NCBI RefSeq assembly: GCF_031127875.1
Contig: NZ_JARXIA010000007.1
Location: forward strand, 212,630 to 276,629
DNA: 64,000 nt
Source: Pelagicoccus sp. SDUM812005
GTDB lineage: Bacteria; Verrucomicrobiota; Verrucomicrobiia; Opitutales; Opitutaceae
Direction of reading: 5' to 3'
A program made the position numbers and the translations under genes. Below, piece by piece: positions 53,234 to 62,240 of this stretch (within the stretch, counting starts at the first letter, position 1; the number at the start of each line of letters is the position of its first letter). Below the pieces are notes generated by a model. That model did not search any database. It saw only the letters and a list, made by a program, of their open reading frames with translations, and was not told where the DNA came from.

Positions 53234-53385
53234 GTCACAGCGATGCAGTTTTCGGCAAAGCGAGGGATTGCTCCGGTCTATACTCATTTTGGCATATTGT
53301 TAGAAAGGGGGAATTGGATGTAGAGTGTTGGCGTTCGAGAGCGATTTCTTTGATGCTCTACCACCCCAACCCCCCATCACTCACT

Positions 53386-56300
53386 ATGATAAGCCCTACA
53401 AACTTGCGCGGACTTGTGAACGTCCCCAGCGCGACGGACCGTCGCCAATCAAAGCTGCCTGCTGTAATGAAGCTGGCTTGTGCGAGCTCCGTCTTCGCTT
53501 TTTCCCCCAGCCTTTTCTCTCAATCGGAGAATACAGGGGGAAGCGAAGAGACAGAAGTATTCGAGCTATCCCCCTTCGTAATCGACGCTAAGAACGATTC
53601 CGGCTACTACGCCGAGAACACGCTTTCCGGTACTCGCTTGAGCAGTTCGGTGAATGACTTGGCCTCGGCTCAGTCCGTGCTGACCAAAGAGTTCTTGGAC
53701 GATATCGCTGCCACCAGTTTCGAGGACGCCATGAAGTTCGCGCCCAACACTGGTTCTGATACAGGAGGTATCTCGGACGATCCGTTAGGAAACCGTGGCC
53801 TTTTCTTCAACTCGTATCGAGTTCGTGGATTCAGACTCGACGAAGGATTGACCACGGATTTTCTGTTTTCGGCGATTCCAGGTGACGTCTATAACGTGCA
53901 GCGCATTTCTATGTCGCGCGGTCCAAACTCCATTCTATTCGGGCTTGGAAGCCCTGGCGGCAATTCGAACCAAGTGAGCAAGCGTGCGATGTTCGACGAC
54001 CGCTCTTCCATCCAAGTTCGTTTCGACAGTGACAACAGCCGTCGAGGCGTGCTTGACGTGAACCGCGTGCTCATTGACAAGAAGCTTGCCATTCGTGCAG
54101 CCACGGTCGTGGAGGAATCTTTCACCCATCGCAAACCAAGTGGGCGAGAGCAGTATCGCTACTACTTGAACGCAGTCTACAAGCCCTTCGAGAAGACGAC
54201 GATGCGTGCCTTGTGGGAGACCGGTGAGATTGACCAGATGAATGTGCGTCCATGGACCACTACCGACTACTTCTCGCTTTGGGAAGAGGCTGGCCAGCCT
54301 TCGGTGACTGAACCTGCGTCTGTGGCGACTCCCAATCCCGAGCCTGGACTAGACCGTTTGTCGAACGGCAATTATGCGCTCGTCATAGACGGCATCGATC
54401 CGATGAACTGGCGTCGCATGGGGCGCAGCCAATTGCCAGATCGTGAGTTCCGTAATGCGCAAGGGCTCGCTTCTATCACATCTGACAGTGAGCTGCCTCT
54501 TTATATCAATCCTGTTGGAGGAGGCCAGTCGGTGGATATCGACTTCAGCAATACAGCTTTCTTCTTCGAGCAGAAGCTCGCCCAAAACTGGCACCTTGAG
54601 CTCGTTTATAACAAGCAGAACGTAACGCGTAATGTATGGAACACGTTGGGAGCGAACTTCGATAAAGTCTTCGTCGATCCGAATGAAGTGCTGCCGAACG
54701 GAGATCCGAATCCGAACTTCGGCGATAAATATGTAGAGGCGGTTGCATCGACCCGGTTCCTAGTGGATTGGGGTGTGGAGACCATGCGCGCTACGACCTC
54801 TTACGAGTTCGATCTGTCCGAACAGTTTGGTAACTTCGGCGAGCGTTTCCTTGGCAAGACGCGTATGGCTGGCTTGTGGGAGGAACGCGAAACGCAAGGC
54901 TACCGTCCGATCTTCCGATTACACGATACGAGCGGTACCTTTAACGCGGACCCGTTCGCCGGATTTAATCGCGTGAAGCATCGCTTCTACATTGATCCAG
55001 AAAATGGCGTCTACGGCGCTCCCAAATTTGCGGATAACTATCCTATCGTGTGGGGCGCGGAAGACATGGCCTCGAACTATCCGACTCCAGCTGAAAACGG
55101 CCTCGGGCTCGCTTGGATGCCCGCTCAAGATTTGCCTCAGCTGCACACCAACGAGCGACTCACTTCCAACATGATCGCCATGCAGAGCTATTTCTGGAAA
55201 GATCGTTTGATCGGGATCTTCGGCTGGCGTGATGACACGCTCCGTCTGTGGGACGGACCAGCTAGCGAATATGAACGCGTCAACAAGTTCTTCGCAGACA
55301 TAAGTACCTTCGATCCAAAGGAACGTTGGTCCGAATTCGCTGCTGATATTGACGGCAGCACTCGTACTCGAGGCCTCGTCTTCCGTCCGCATCGCGACGT
55401 GTCATTGTATTTCAACGACTCTAGCAGCTTCCGTCCGGTCACGGCAGGATTCGTCGATATTCGTGGAAACCGTTTGGAGAATGAATCCGGTAAAGGTCAG
55501 GACTACGGTGTGCGTTGGACCATGCTCGACGGCAAGGCTCACCTGAACATCAACTGGTTCGAGACCGAGCTAGAGGGAGAGCGTACCGGACAGGTGAGCG
55601 GCGCCACTGGCATTGGAATACGTGGTCGAGTGGACTCTCTATGGACAATCCTGGCCGAGCAGGTTGCGGGACCGAACGATCCAGACTATCTAGCAGCTCC
55701 TTACCGCTCGCAAGGAAACTGGGCCGACTACGCGGATACCGCATCCGAAGGCGTGGAGATAAGCTTCACCGCGAATCCAACTAAAGAGTGGAGACTGCAC
55801 TTCAATCTCAGCCGTCAAGAGAATTACCGATCTGTATTCGGAACTCAAGCACAGGCCTACCTCGACGAGTTTATCCCATTTTGGGATAGTAACGATGATT
55901 GGAAGGAGCTCGTCCGTGATCCGGATGCAGCTGATACCACGACCCAATCCACCTTCGGCGAAATGCTTCAAGAGCTTAAGGACGCTCGTTCCCGTCTCGA
56001 CTCCTTGGAAGGTGCTCAGGATGGACGTCGCCCCGAGTGGTCCTTCAACATGTCCACTGCGTATCGATTCACGGATGGACGCCTGAAAGGCTTCACGCTA
56101 GGAGGTAACGCTCGCTGGCGTGACGCGGCGGTGATCGGTTATCCAGTCGGTGACTTCGGTCAATTCCTAGTGGAGCAGCCTTTTATGGGCGAGGACAGCA
56201 CCAACGTGGGCGTTTTCGGCCGCTATGCGACGAAGGTGTTCAACGACAAGGCAAGTTGGGTGATCCAGCTGAACATCAACAACGTGCTTGATGATGACGA

Positions 56301-56406
56301 CTTGATCCCGTTCGAAGCGGTGGACAATGGCAATGGCGAGTTTATTTCGCGTTGGTCGCTCCCGCGTGGCAGAACCTTTATCCTGTCAAACACCCTGACT
56401 TTCTAA
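53386..56406 (+). CDS. TonB-dependent receptor
   Basis: Outer-membrane importer of about 1006 residues, distinct in sequence from the two tandem receptors. The start is uncertain: ATG 53386 gives a signal peptide ending at AFSPSLFSQ, while TTG 53314 and ATG 53353 are in frame but no clear ribosome site marks any. After cleavage come TEVFELSPFVIDAKNDSGYY, a plug with TLSGTRLSSSVNDLASAQSV and SMSRGPNSILFGLGSPGG, and a barrel ending in SNTLTF. No SusD-type partner is present. It lies 152 bases after the response regulator and ahead of the DUF5722-CBM3 gene, with a terminator between them. Substrate unknown; the same glycan as the sulfatase operon is likely. Confidence 0.92.
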   Translation: MISPTNLRGLVNVPSATDRRQSKLPAVMKLACASSVFAFSPSLFSQSENTGGSEETEVFELSPFVIDAKNDSGYYAENTLSGTRLSSSVNDLASAQSVLTKEFLDDIAATSFEDAMKFAPNTGSDTGGISDDPLGNRGLFFNSYRVRGFRLDEGLTTDFLFSAIPGDVYNVQRISMSRGPNSILFGLGSPGGNSNQVSKRAMFDDRSSIQVRFDSDNSRRGVLDVNRVLIDKKLAIRAATVVEESFTHRKPSGREQYRYYLNAVYKPFEKTTMRALWETGEIDQMNVRPWTTTDYFSLWEEAGQPSVTEPASVATPNPEPGLDRLSNGNYALVIDGIDPMNWRRMGRSQLPDREFRNAQGLASITSDSELPLYINPVGGGQSVDIDFSNTAFFFEQKLAQNWHLELVYNKQNVTRNVWNTLGANFDKVFVDPNEVLPNGDPNPNFGDKYVEAVASTRFLVDWGVETMRATTSYEFDLSEQFGNFGERFLGKTRMAGLWEERETQGYRPIFRLHDTSGTFNADPFAGFNRVKHRFYIDPENGVYGAPKFADNYPIVWGAEDMASNYPTPAENGLGLAWMPAQDLPQLHTNERLTSNMIAMQSYFWKDRLIGIFGWRDDTLRLWDGPASEYERVNKFFADISTFDPKERWSEFAADIDGSTRTRGLVFRPHRDVSLYFNDSSSFRPVTAGFVDIRGNRLENESGKGQDYGVRWTMLDGKAHLNINWFETELEGERTGQVSGATGIGIRGRVDSLWTILAEQVAGPNDPDYLAAPYRSQGNWADYADTASEGVEISFTANPTKEWRLHFNLSRQENYRSVFGTQAQAYLDEFIPFWDSNDDWKELVRDPDAADTTTQSTFGEMLQELKDARSRLDSLEGAQDGRRPEWSFNMSTAYRFTDGRLKGFTLGGNARWRDAAVIGYPVGDFGQFLVEQPFMGEDSTNVGVFGRYATKVFNDKASWVIQLNINNVLDDDDLIPFEAVDNGNGEFISRWSLPRGRTFILSNTLTF

Positions 56407-56450
56407 GGACTGGTCGCGACCGTAAGTGTCCTCCTTTGATTCTCTAACTT

Positions 56451-56492
56451 AGCAGCAGCGTCAACGTAGTCGAAAGACGCTGCTGCTTTCTA
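56451..56492 (+). terminator. rho-independent terminator after fourth TonB receptor
   Basis: AGCAGCAGCGTC and GACGCTGCTGCT pair over about 14 bases and run into TTCTATT. 45 bases after the receptor stop codon. Confidence 0.85.
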
Positions 56493-56578
56493 TTACTCAC
56501 GCACCCCGCAGGGGCTGCGTACCTCTCTGTGCACGGAGCCAGGGCGCTCCGCCTTTTATTTTATCCCCAAAGATTCTT

Positions 56579-59500
56579 ATGTACCTCTATTCAAGAAAAT
56601 TGCTAACAACCCTGCTTCCATTACTGTGTGTACTAACTACGCTAGGAGCAGCTCAGACCTATCCGGTCCAGTTGAACCCAAGCGGAAATCAATTGTCGAT
56701 AGCTGCGAATCCGGATGGCAGCTACGATATTCAGACCGAAGGACTCGACCCATGGATCGGCTCGCGCGATCTTGATGCTATTTATGATCCCGGAGTCGTT
56801 TTCGTTCTAGAATTTGAATACATTTGCGTGACGGGGCTAGATGATCTTCAGATCTTCTACAAGACAGCGAATACGGGATTCTCTCCTGCGCGACGAGCGC
56901 TTCTTGGCCCGCTTCCGGCTTCCAGCGAGTTTCGGAAGTACGCGGTGGAAATGGATGTGCAGGCACCGGTATGGGATGCTGTGTACAACAAGTTTCGCTT
57001 CGATTTTGGGCGCTTGCCCGGGCGATCGATTACGGTCAGGAACATTGTGCTTCGCTCCTTGACACCAGAAGAGCAAGCGGCTCGACTGCCGAAGGAGACG
57101 GTGGCGATTGAGTTGAATGCTGGTTCCACAAGCGGGGGACTCACTGCATCCGTTCTCGCCGACGGTAGCTATCGATTGGATACAGAAGGAAGCGACCCTT
57201 GGGTCGGTAGCGTACCTGTTTCGGACAGCTATGATCCGGAAGTTAGCTATATCATCGAGTTTGAGTACAAGACAGATTTCGCCTACAACCAGCTCGAAGT
57301 TTTCTACGGGCCGGTTAACCCTGCACGCCGCTTCGACGCGCCTGGATTTGAACCGAGCTTCGAATGGACGTCCTATGCAATCAACACGCGATTGTTCACG
57401 GATGGGTTCGCTGAAAACGATTGGAGGAGCTTTCGCTTCGATTTTGGAAAACAGGAAGGTGATGATGGCGCGAAAACCGTATTTGTAAGGAACATCCGAA
57501 TACGAAAACCTACCGAAGAAGAGAAGCAGATAGAGCTTTCGAGCGACAAGATTCGCAGTCGCGAGCTCAACCAAGCGCTGCTCGACTTCGTGGGAAATAC
57601 CTTCGAGAACGCGATTGACTCCGTATCAGTGGACTCTGATTCGGTCAGGATCGAAGGCGTTGTTCCGAATAACGGTGGAGATCTGAAGCTGGTAGAAGTG
57701 CCCGTCGAGAGCTCGTTCTACGACGGCGGATTATTTGATGTAGTCGCCACTATCGAGCCAGGCGACAGCATGTTCGACATATCCTTACCGCGGTTTGTTG
57801 CTGCTGAGGATCGGTATCTCGATCGTATCTACTCCCGTTGGGCGATCGCTTCCGGTGACCCGGAGGAAGGGTTAACAATCGTCTCTGATCCGTTTTGGGC
57901 TAGCGACGTTTCTGCAGCGGCTCAATGGAATTTGGAAGAGGAGAAAGCGATCAGTCTGAAAGGCATGGATGGCTTGACATCCGCTACCTTCGGCAACTTC
58001 GGAGATCTGACGGAGCTGGGGGCGCATAGCATGAAAATCAACGTGCTGTTAAACGGAGTGCTTAGTTTAGCTCCGACAGATCTCGTACACGAGTTCAATG
58101 GGAAGGAGTATTACATGAAGCGCGGGTCCGTGGAAAATTTGGATCGAAGTGTCCGTGCCTGTTATGAAAGCGATCAGACAGTCGGTTTCGTTCTGTTGGT
58201 ACCGTTGGGGATTGGAGACGAAGAGCTGCGAGAAGTGTTGGTGCACCCTGATGCGTCGCTCGGTTTGTACTCTATGGCAAACATGGCGACCGAGGACGGG
58301 GTAGAGCATTATGCGGCGATCATCGACTTTCTTGCTCAACGTTACTTGAGGCCGGATGCGGCGAATGGACGAGTCGCGTATTGGATTGTTCACAATGAGG
58401 TCAATGCCCACAGCTCTTGGACTCACGCTGGTCTGAAGCCGGCTGCGCTATATACCGATATATACCAAAAGTCGATGCGGATGGTTTACTACACGGCTCG
58501 CAAATATGATCCCACCGCAAAGGTTTTTGCGACTTTCACGAACGATTGGAACGAGAAGCCAGGGAATGGAAAGGAGAGCGAATTCCTCTCCACTGAAATC
58601 CTAGCTTTCCTAAACCTGTTCAGCGATCGGCAAGGAGATTTCGAATGGGGGATCGCGTGGCATTCCTATCCAGTCGGCTTGGCCAATCCCAAGGTCTGGA
58701 ATGACGCGACTGCCAAGACGCCGCTTAGTTTCGAGGCTCCGGTTATTAGCCCGAGGAATTTGGAAGTGATCGATGCCTATGTTCGGCAGGAGTCCGTCCT
58801 CTACAACGGGAAGAAAGTGCGTACCGTAATCTTGTCGGAGAACGGAATGAGCTCCAACACCGACAAGAATCCTAACGCCAACGAAACAACACAGGCGGCG
58901 GGGGTCGCCTACTTTTGGAAAAAGGCGAACCGGCGGCTTCCGGCGATCGAGACGATTCATTATCACCGTTGGGTGGACAGCCCGAGCGAGGGAGGGTTGT
59001 CGTTTGGCCTCTGGACTACGGGTGACTCTGGACCGCAGAGTTTCGGGGAAAAGAAGGAAGCTTGGTATGTTTGGAAAGCGGCCGGTACTGAAGATGAGGA
59101 TACGGTTTTCGATCCGTATTTGGACCTGATAGGAATCGAGGACTGGAGCGAAGTGCATTTCGATATGCCAACTGAGGTGACTCCCTATCAAGTCGATTTC
59201 AAGTTGAGTGGATGCCCGACGGATCTGGACCGCGTTTGGGTTCGCTTTAACGGTGAGCGTAAGCGACCGCAGCCTGACGGTAGTTTGGTCTTTTTCAACG
59301 TAGCCTCTCACATCGAACAACCCTACGAAATCGAAGTGAATGGAGTCGTCGTACATTCGGATTCCCTAGCGATCGACTCTTACCGGTCTCTAGAGTTCGA
59401 TTTGCAAGCGCCTTACGGACTTGTCGTTGAGGGCACTGGGATAGGTACGAACGAGTTGTTTTGGGTCGATGCCAGCGACTTCGAGGATGGATACGTGGTT

Positions 59501-60142
59501 GAAACGCTCGGCGATTCTGGCGAGTTCGAAGTTCTTGCCGTCTTGCCAGCTGACACTGAGGAGTTTGTTCACGAAGGTGTGGAGCCGGGAAGGGAGTACT
59601 CTTATCGTGTCGCTCCAACGGCTGGTGGTCTTGTGGCTTGCCGTTCCGAGATCGCGGGGGCGGTTGCTTCCTTCATCGTAGCTGAAAGCGGAAACGACGA
59701 CAGAGGTCGCTTTAGTTTAACCAATAACAGGATACGGACTAAGTTCGTTCTCACCAACTTCGCCGATTTCGACATTCCGCTTGAGGAGCTTAGCTTGCGT
59801 TATTGGTTCAGCCCCGAAGGGGCCATCATCGACTCTATGAAGAGCTTTGGCCTCGCCCGCCGCATTTCCAGCGAGAAGATCCTCACCTCTGTCGTGGAAC
59901 TAGATGCCGATCGGGAAGGCTCTAGCCACTACTTGGAGATCGGTTTCGGGGAGTGTGTCGGAATAGTGCCTGCCAATGGTGGGAGCTCCCCTGAAATCTA
60001 CACCAAGGTGCTGAACTTGAGCGGTCGCTCGTTGGACGAACGAAACGACTACTCTTGGCGTCCTTCGTCCACCTTGGAGCTCAATGCAAATCTTGGCGTA
60101 TATTGGAATGGCGTGCTGGTATGGGGGTATGAGCCTCTTTAG
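56579..60142 (+). CDS. multidomain DUF5722 putative glycosidase with CBM3
   Basis: A large secreted protein of 1187 residues. A signal peptide (LLTTLLPLLCVLTTLGAAQ) is followed by two tandem beta-sandwich repeats, about residues 28-165 and 178-315 (DGSYDIQTEGLDPWIGS / DGSYRLDTEGSDPWVGS), probably carbohydrate-binding. The DUF5722 barrel spans about 330-870, with candidate catalytic Glu607 in YWIVHNEVNAHSSWTHAG and Glu754 in TVILSENGMSSN. A fibronectin-III-like module (about 960-1035) and a C-terminal CBM3 (LTNFADFDIPLEELSLRYWF, NDYSWRPSSTLELN, YWNGVLVWGYEPL) end the protein. CBM3 usually binds cellulose, so an insoluble glycan substrate is possible. It shares the catalytic core with the protein at 37458 but with a different set of accessory domains. 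Substrate unknown. Confidence 0.87.
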   Translation: MYLYSRKLLTTLLPLLCVLTTLGAAQTYPVQLNPSGNQLSIAANPDGSYDIQTEGLDPWIGSRDLDAIYDPGVVFVLEFEYICVTGLDDLQIFYKTANTGFSPARRALLGPLPASSEFRKYAVEMDVQAPVWDAVYNKFRFDFGRLPGRSITVRNIVLRSLTPEEQAARLPKETVAIELNAGSTSGGLTASVLADGSYRLDTEGSDPWVGSVPVSDSYDPEVSYIIEFEYKTDFAYNQLEVFYGPVNPARRFDAPGFEPSFEWTSYAINTRLFTDGFAENDWRSFRFDFGKQEGDDGAKTVFVRNIRIRKPTEEEKQIELSSDKIRSRELNQALLDFVGNTFENAIDSVSVDSDSVRIEGVVPNNGGDLKLVEVPVESSFYDGGLFDVVATIEPGDSMFDISLPRFVAAEDRYLDRIYSRWAIASGDPEEGLTIVSDPFWASDVSAAAQWNLEEEKAISLKGMDGLTSATFGNFGDLTELGAHSMKINVLLNGVLSLAPTDLVHEFNGKEYYMKRGSVENLDRSVRACYESDQTVGFVLLVPLGIGDEELREVLVHPDASLGLYSMANMATEDGVEHYAAIIDFLAQRYLRPDAANGRVAYWIVHNEVNAHSSWTHAGLKPAALYTDIYQKSMRMVYYTARKYDPTAKVFATFTNDWNEKPGNGKESEFLSTEILAFLNLFSDRQGDFEWGIAWHSYPVGLANPKVWNDATAKTPLSFEAPVISPRNLEVIDAYVRQESVLYNGKKVRTVILSENGMSSNTDKNPNANETTQAAGVAYFWKKANRRLPAIETIHYHRWVDSPSEGGLSFGLWTTGDSGPQSFGEKKEAWYVWKAAGTEDEDTVFDPYLDLIGIEDWSEVHFDMPTEVTPYQVDFKLSGCPTDLDRVWVRFNGERKRPQPDGSLVFFNVASHIEQPYEIEVNGVVVHSDSLAIDSYRSLEFDLQAPYGLVVEGTGIGTNELFWVDASDFEDGYVVETLGDSGEFEVLAVLPADTEEFVHEGVEPGREYSYRVAPTAGGLVACRSEIAGAVASFIVAESGNDDRGRFSLTNNRIRTKFVLTNFADFDIPLEELSLRYWFSPEGAIIDSMKSFGLARRISSEKILTSVVELDADREGSSHYLEIGFGECVGIVPANGGSSPEIYTKVLNLSGRSLDERNDYSWRPSSTLELNANLGVYWNGVLVWGYEPL

Positions 60143-60166
60143 CTGTCATTCAGTGAATAATACGGG

Positions 60167-60195
60167 AGGCGCTTCGTTTTGAAGCGCCTTCTACT
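60167..60195 (+). terminator. rho-independent terminator
   Basis: AGGCGCTTC-gtttt-GAAGCGCCT followed by TCTACTTT, 24 bases after the DUF5722-CBM3 stop codon. It ends the plus-strand half of the locus. Confidence 0.88.
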
Positions 60196-60893
60196 TTCTA
60201 AATCGCATCGGCGATGCTTATGTGGCCGACGATCCAGAGGAATCAAAACATGAATCCATTGAAAACCACGAACTCAATGAAGGGTAGCTTGTTCCTGTTA
60301 TGTGTTTGGGATAACGGGTATAATTTAAGGCGATTGCTTCGCTGAGAGAGCTCTTGGGGCTTGTGAACCAAATACTGTGTTGATCTAAGTTGAGCCGTAT
60401 TGCTCCAGGGGGAGCGGAGTGGGTAAACAACATGCATTGTTCGCCTCATGGGTGGATTGTTTCTCGCCATGGCTCCAAACCATTTAGCGGTCTTTTGAAA
60501 AAGGGCGGGGCTGTGTGGTGCATTTAAAATGCTTTTGGGTATCAATTAAGCCTCAAGTCTGTGGCTTGAGGTTCTCTGTCCGCTTGTGGATAGACGGGGT
60601 GAAAGGATCCGAACCTAATATCCCGAGGCTAGGGAACCTGAGATATCTCGATTGCGACGAAGCTGTGACTGGGTAGCGGTGGGGTGCCGATTGATCGACT
60701 GCCGGCTTTTGGCGGCGGTCGAGCAATCCTTGACTCCTCCAATCCGAATCTAAGGGAAACTGGAGAACGGGTTGTAGCCAGAACGCAAATACGTTTGGCA
60801 GGCCCCTCTTCGGTTGCCTGCCTTTCCTTTATCCTGAACGAGAAGGACAATAGTCCGCAGGAGAACCATCAGACAAGATGTGCTACGAAACGA
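60196..60893. other. gene-poor intergenic stretch with two hairpins
   Basis: No convincing gene, tRNA or rRNA. Two stems stand out: CCTCAAG / CTTGAGG (60551-60571) and GGCAGGC / GCCTGCC followed by TTTCCTTT (60798-60831), the second terminator-like although no gene precedes it. The stretch lies between the glycan locus and an integrase remnant, so it may hold debris of a mobile element. Confidence 0.5.
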
Positions 60894-61049
60894 ATGAATA
60901 ACCACCCGCGTGTCTCCGACTCGAACCGACTAAAAACTGCTCATAGCCTTTTTGCTTCAGGACTAGCGGAGGAGGCTTTGTCGATGCTCAATCTCGTCGA
61001 AGGGGAATCCTACCGAAACTGCGAAGAATTCCAGATCCGCCAATGCTGA
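60894..61049 (+). CDS. possible small ORF of 51 residues (or integrase remnant)
   Basis: ATG at 60894. The middle (TAHSLFASGLAEEALSMLNL) reads like a TPR helix pair. It ends in a TGA inside the region where the integrase N-terminus should begin in another frame, so it may be a truncated neighbour or the shifted start of the integrase. No ribosome site is evident. Confidence 0.3.
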   Translation: MNNHPRVSDSNRLKTAHSLFASGLAEEALSMLNLVEGESYRNCEEFQIRQC

Positions 61050-61071
61050 ATCCGCCAGGTCCAAGTCGACT

Positions 61072-61740
61072 TTGGCATACTGGAAGTCCGCTGTTCGGCA
61101 GCGAGAGTACCGACACAAGGGAGAGCTGCTTCGCGAGCCTTCGTACCGATACAAGGGAGGGATCGACGCTCAAGCTTTGCTTGGGAAGGCCAATTCGGAG
61201 CTGAGGGAAGCGAACGTGGAAGCTTACAAGATCCTCCTGCTGACTTTGGTTTGCGGTCTCAGGCGGACGGAGGCGGACTTGCTCCTGTGGAGCTCGTTCG
61301 ATTTTAGCAATAGATGTATCCATGTTGTCGCGACAGAGTACTATGGCTTGAAGTCGAAATCGTCGGAAGGCGTTACCTACTTTTCGGAGGATGTCTGTGA
61401 CTTCTTTCGTGACTGCTACGAAAGGCGGGCTGGGGATTTCGTATTGGAGTCGAGCAAGCCGCCCCTCAGGCACCAGGTAACCTACCAGTACCATCGCGCG
61501 GAGAAAGCTCAAAGGGAATTAATCGCTTGGCTGCGAGAAAATGGAGTAAAGGCTCGCAGCCCTATCCATTCGCTTCGCAAGGAGTTTGGTAGCTTGATTA
61601 ACCAAGTTTATGGCATCCATACCGCATCGTCGGCCTTGCGGCATAGCACCGTAACTGTAACGGAAAGTCATTACATCTGCCAGAAGGTGAAACCGGTCAT
61701 TGCGTTAGGATTGAAGTGCGAGAGTGGACGTTCGTTTTGA
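61072..61740 (+). pseudogene. tyrosine recombinase (integrase) remnant lacking the core-binding domain
   Basis: The catalytic half of a phage-type integrase is well kept: Arg in LVCGLRRTEADLLLW, HxxR in HSLRKEFGSLI, His in SALRHSTVTV and the nucleophile Tyr in ESHYICQ. The N-terminal arm-binding piece (LAYWKSAVRQREYRHKGE; similarity reaches upstream to about 61055 without a start codon) passes directly into the catalytic domain at SYRYKGGIDAQALLG. The core-binding domain, roughly 150 residues in relatives I recall from this class, is missing. At the junction a 17-bp direct repeat (61107-61123 and 61143-61159, 16 of 17 identical) is present. There is no good start codon (TTG 61072). It is probably a dead integrase marking an old integration at the edge of the glycan locus. 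Confidence 0.8.
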
Positions 61741-61776
61741 AGCGGCTGCACTCTGAATTGCGCTTATTCCGATTGT

Positions 61777-62217
61777 TCACTGTGCCCGGAGTGGGGTAAC
61801 GCCCTTCTTGAGGATGATGTTTCCGTATTTGGCGGTCTCGCCGGTCATGACTACAGCGTAGGCTTTCTTGGCGCGTTCGTAGAAGGCGAAGCGCTCGATG
61901 CGTTCGCTGGCTTGGGTCTTGGGCCAGGTCTTGCGGATGGCGGCGAGGTAGCCTGCCTCAACTGTGGGATCGAGCTCGTCGCCGGGGACCGCGGCCATCA
62001 TGGCGAGCGGGTTCTCGACGTAGGGGTCGAGGATGAAGAGCGGCGAGATGGCTGTTAGCAGGTCCGCTATCTTGAGCCCGTCAACTCGGATCACGTTGGC
62101 GTTGAATGATTCTCCGGGGAAATGGGCGTCGGCGAGGACAATTTCATCGCCGTGGCCCATGCGGTAAAGAGCATTGAGCAGTTCTGGACTGAGGAGGGGA
62201 GATATTCCGATGAGCAT
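61777..62217 (-). CDS. fucU: L-fucose mutarotase, FucU/RbsD family
   Basis: A 146-residue protein that interconverts the anomers of L-fucose, or of a related 6-deoxy sugar or ribose. The opening [20 protein letters not shown] followed by [17 protein letters not shown] carries the conserved His/Asp of the family (His22, Asp30 region). [16 protein letters not shown] and [10 protein letters not shown] at the end are typical of FucU. The start at 62215-62217 is chosen because it matches the family N-terminus; the open frame extends to 62736 inside the transporter gene in another frame. It lies 23 bases after the fucP stop. RbsD is the alternative, but the fucose transporter next door favours FucU. 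Confidence 0.9.
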   Translation of the reverse strand: MLIGISPLLSPELLNALYRMGHGDEIVLADAHFPGESFNANVIRVDGLKIADLLTAISPLFILDPYVENPLAMMAAVPGDELDPTVEAGYLAAIRKTWPKTQASERIERFAFYERAKKAYAVVMTGETAKYGNIILKKGVTPLRAQ

Positions 62218-62240
62218 TGTTTTGCTTCCTGGGTGTTTTT

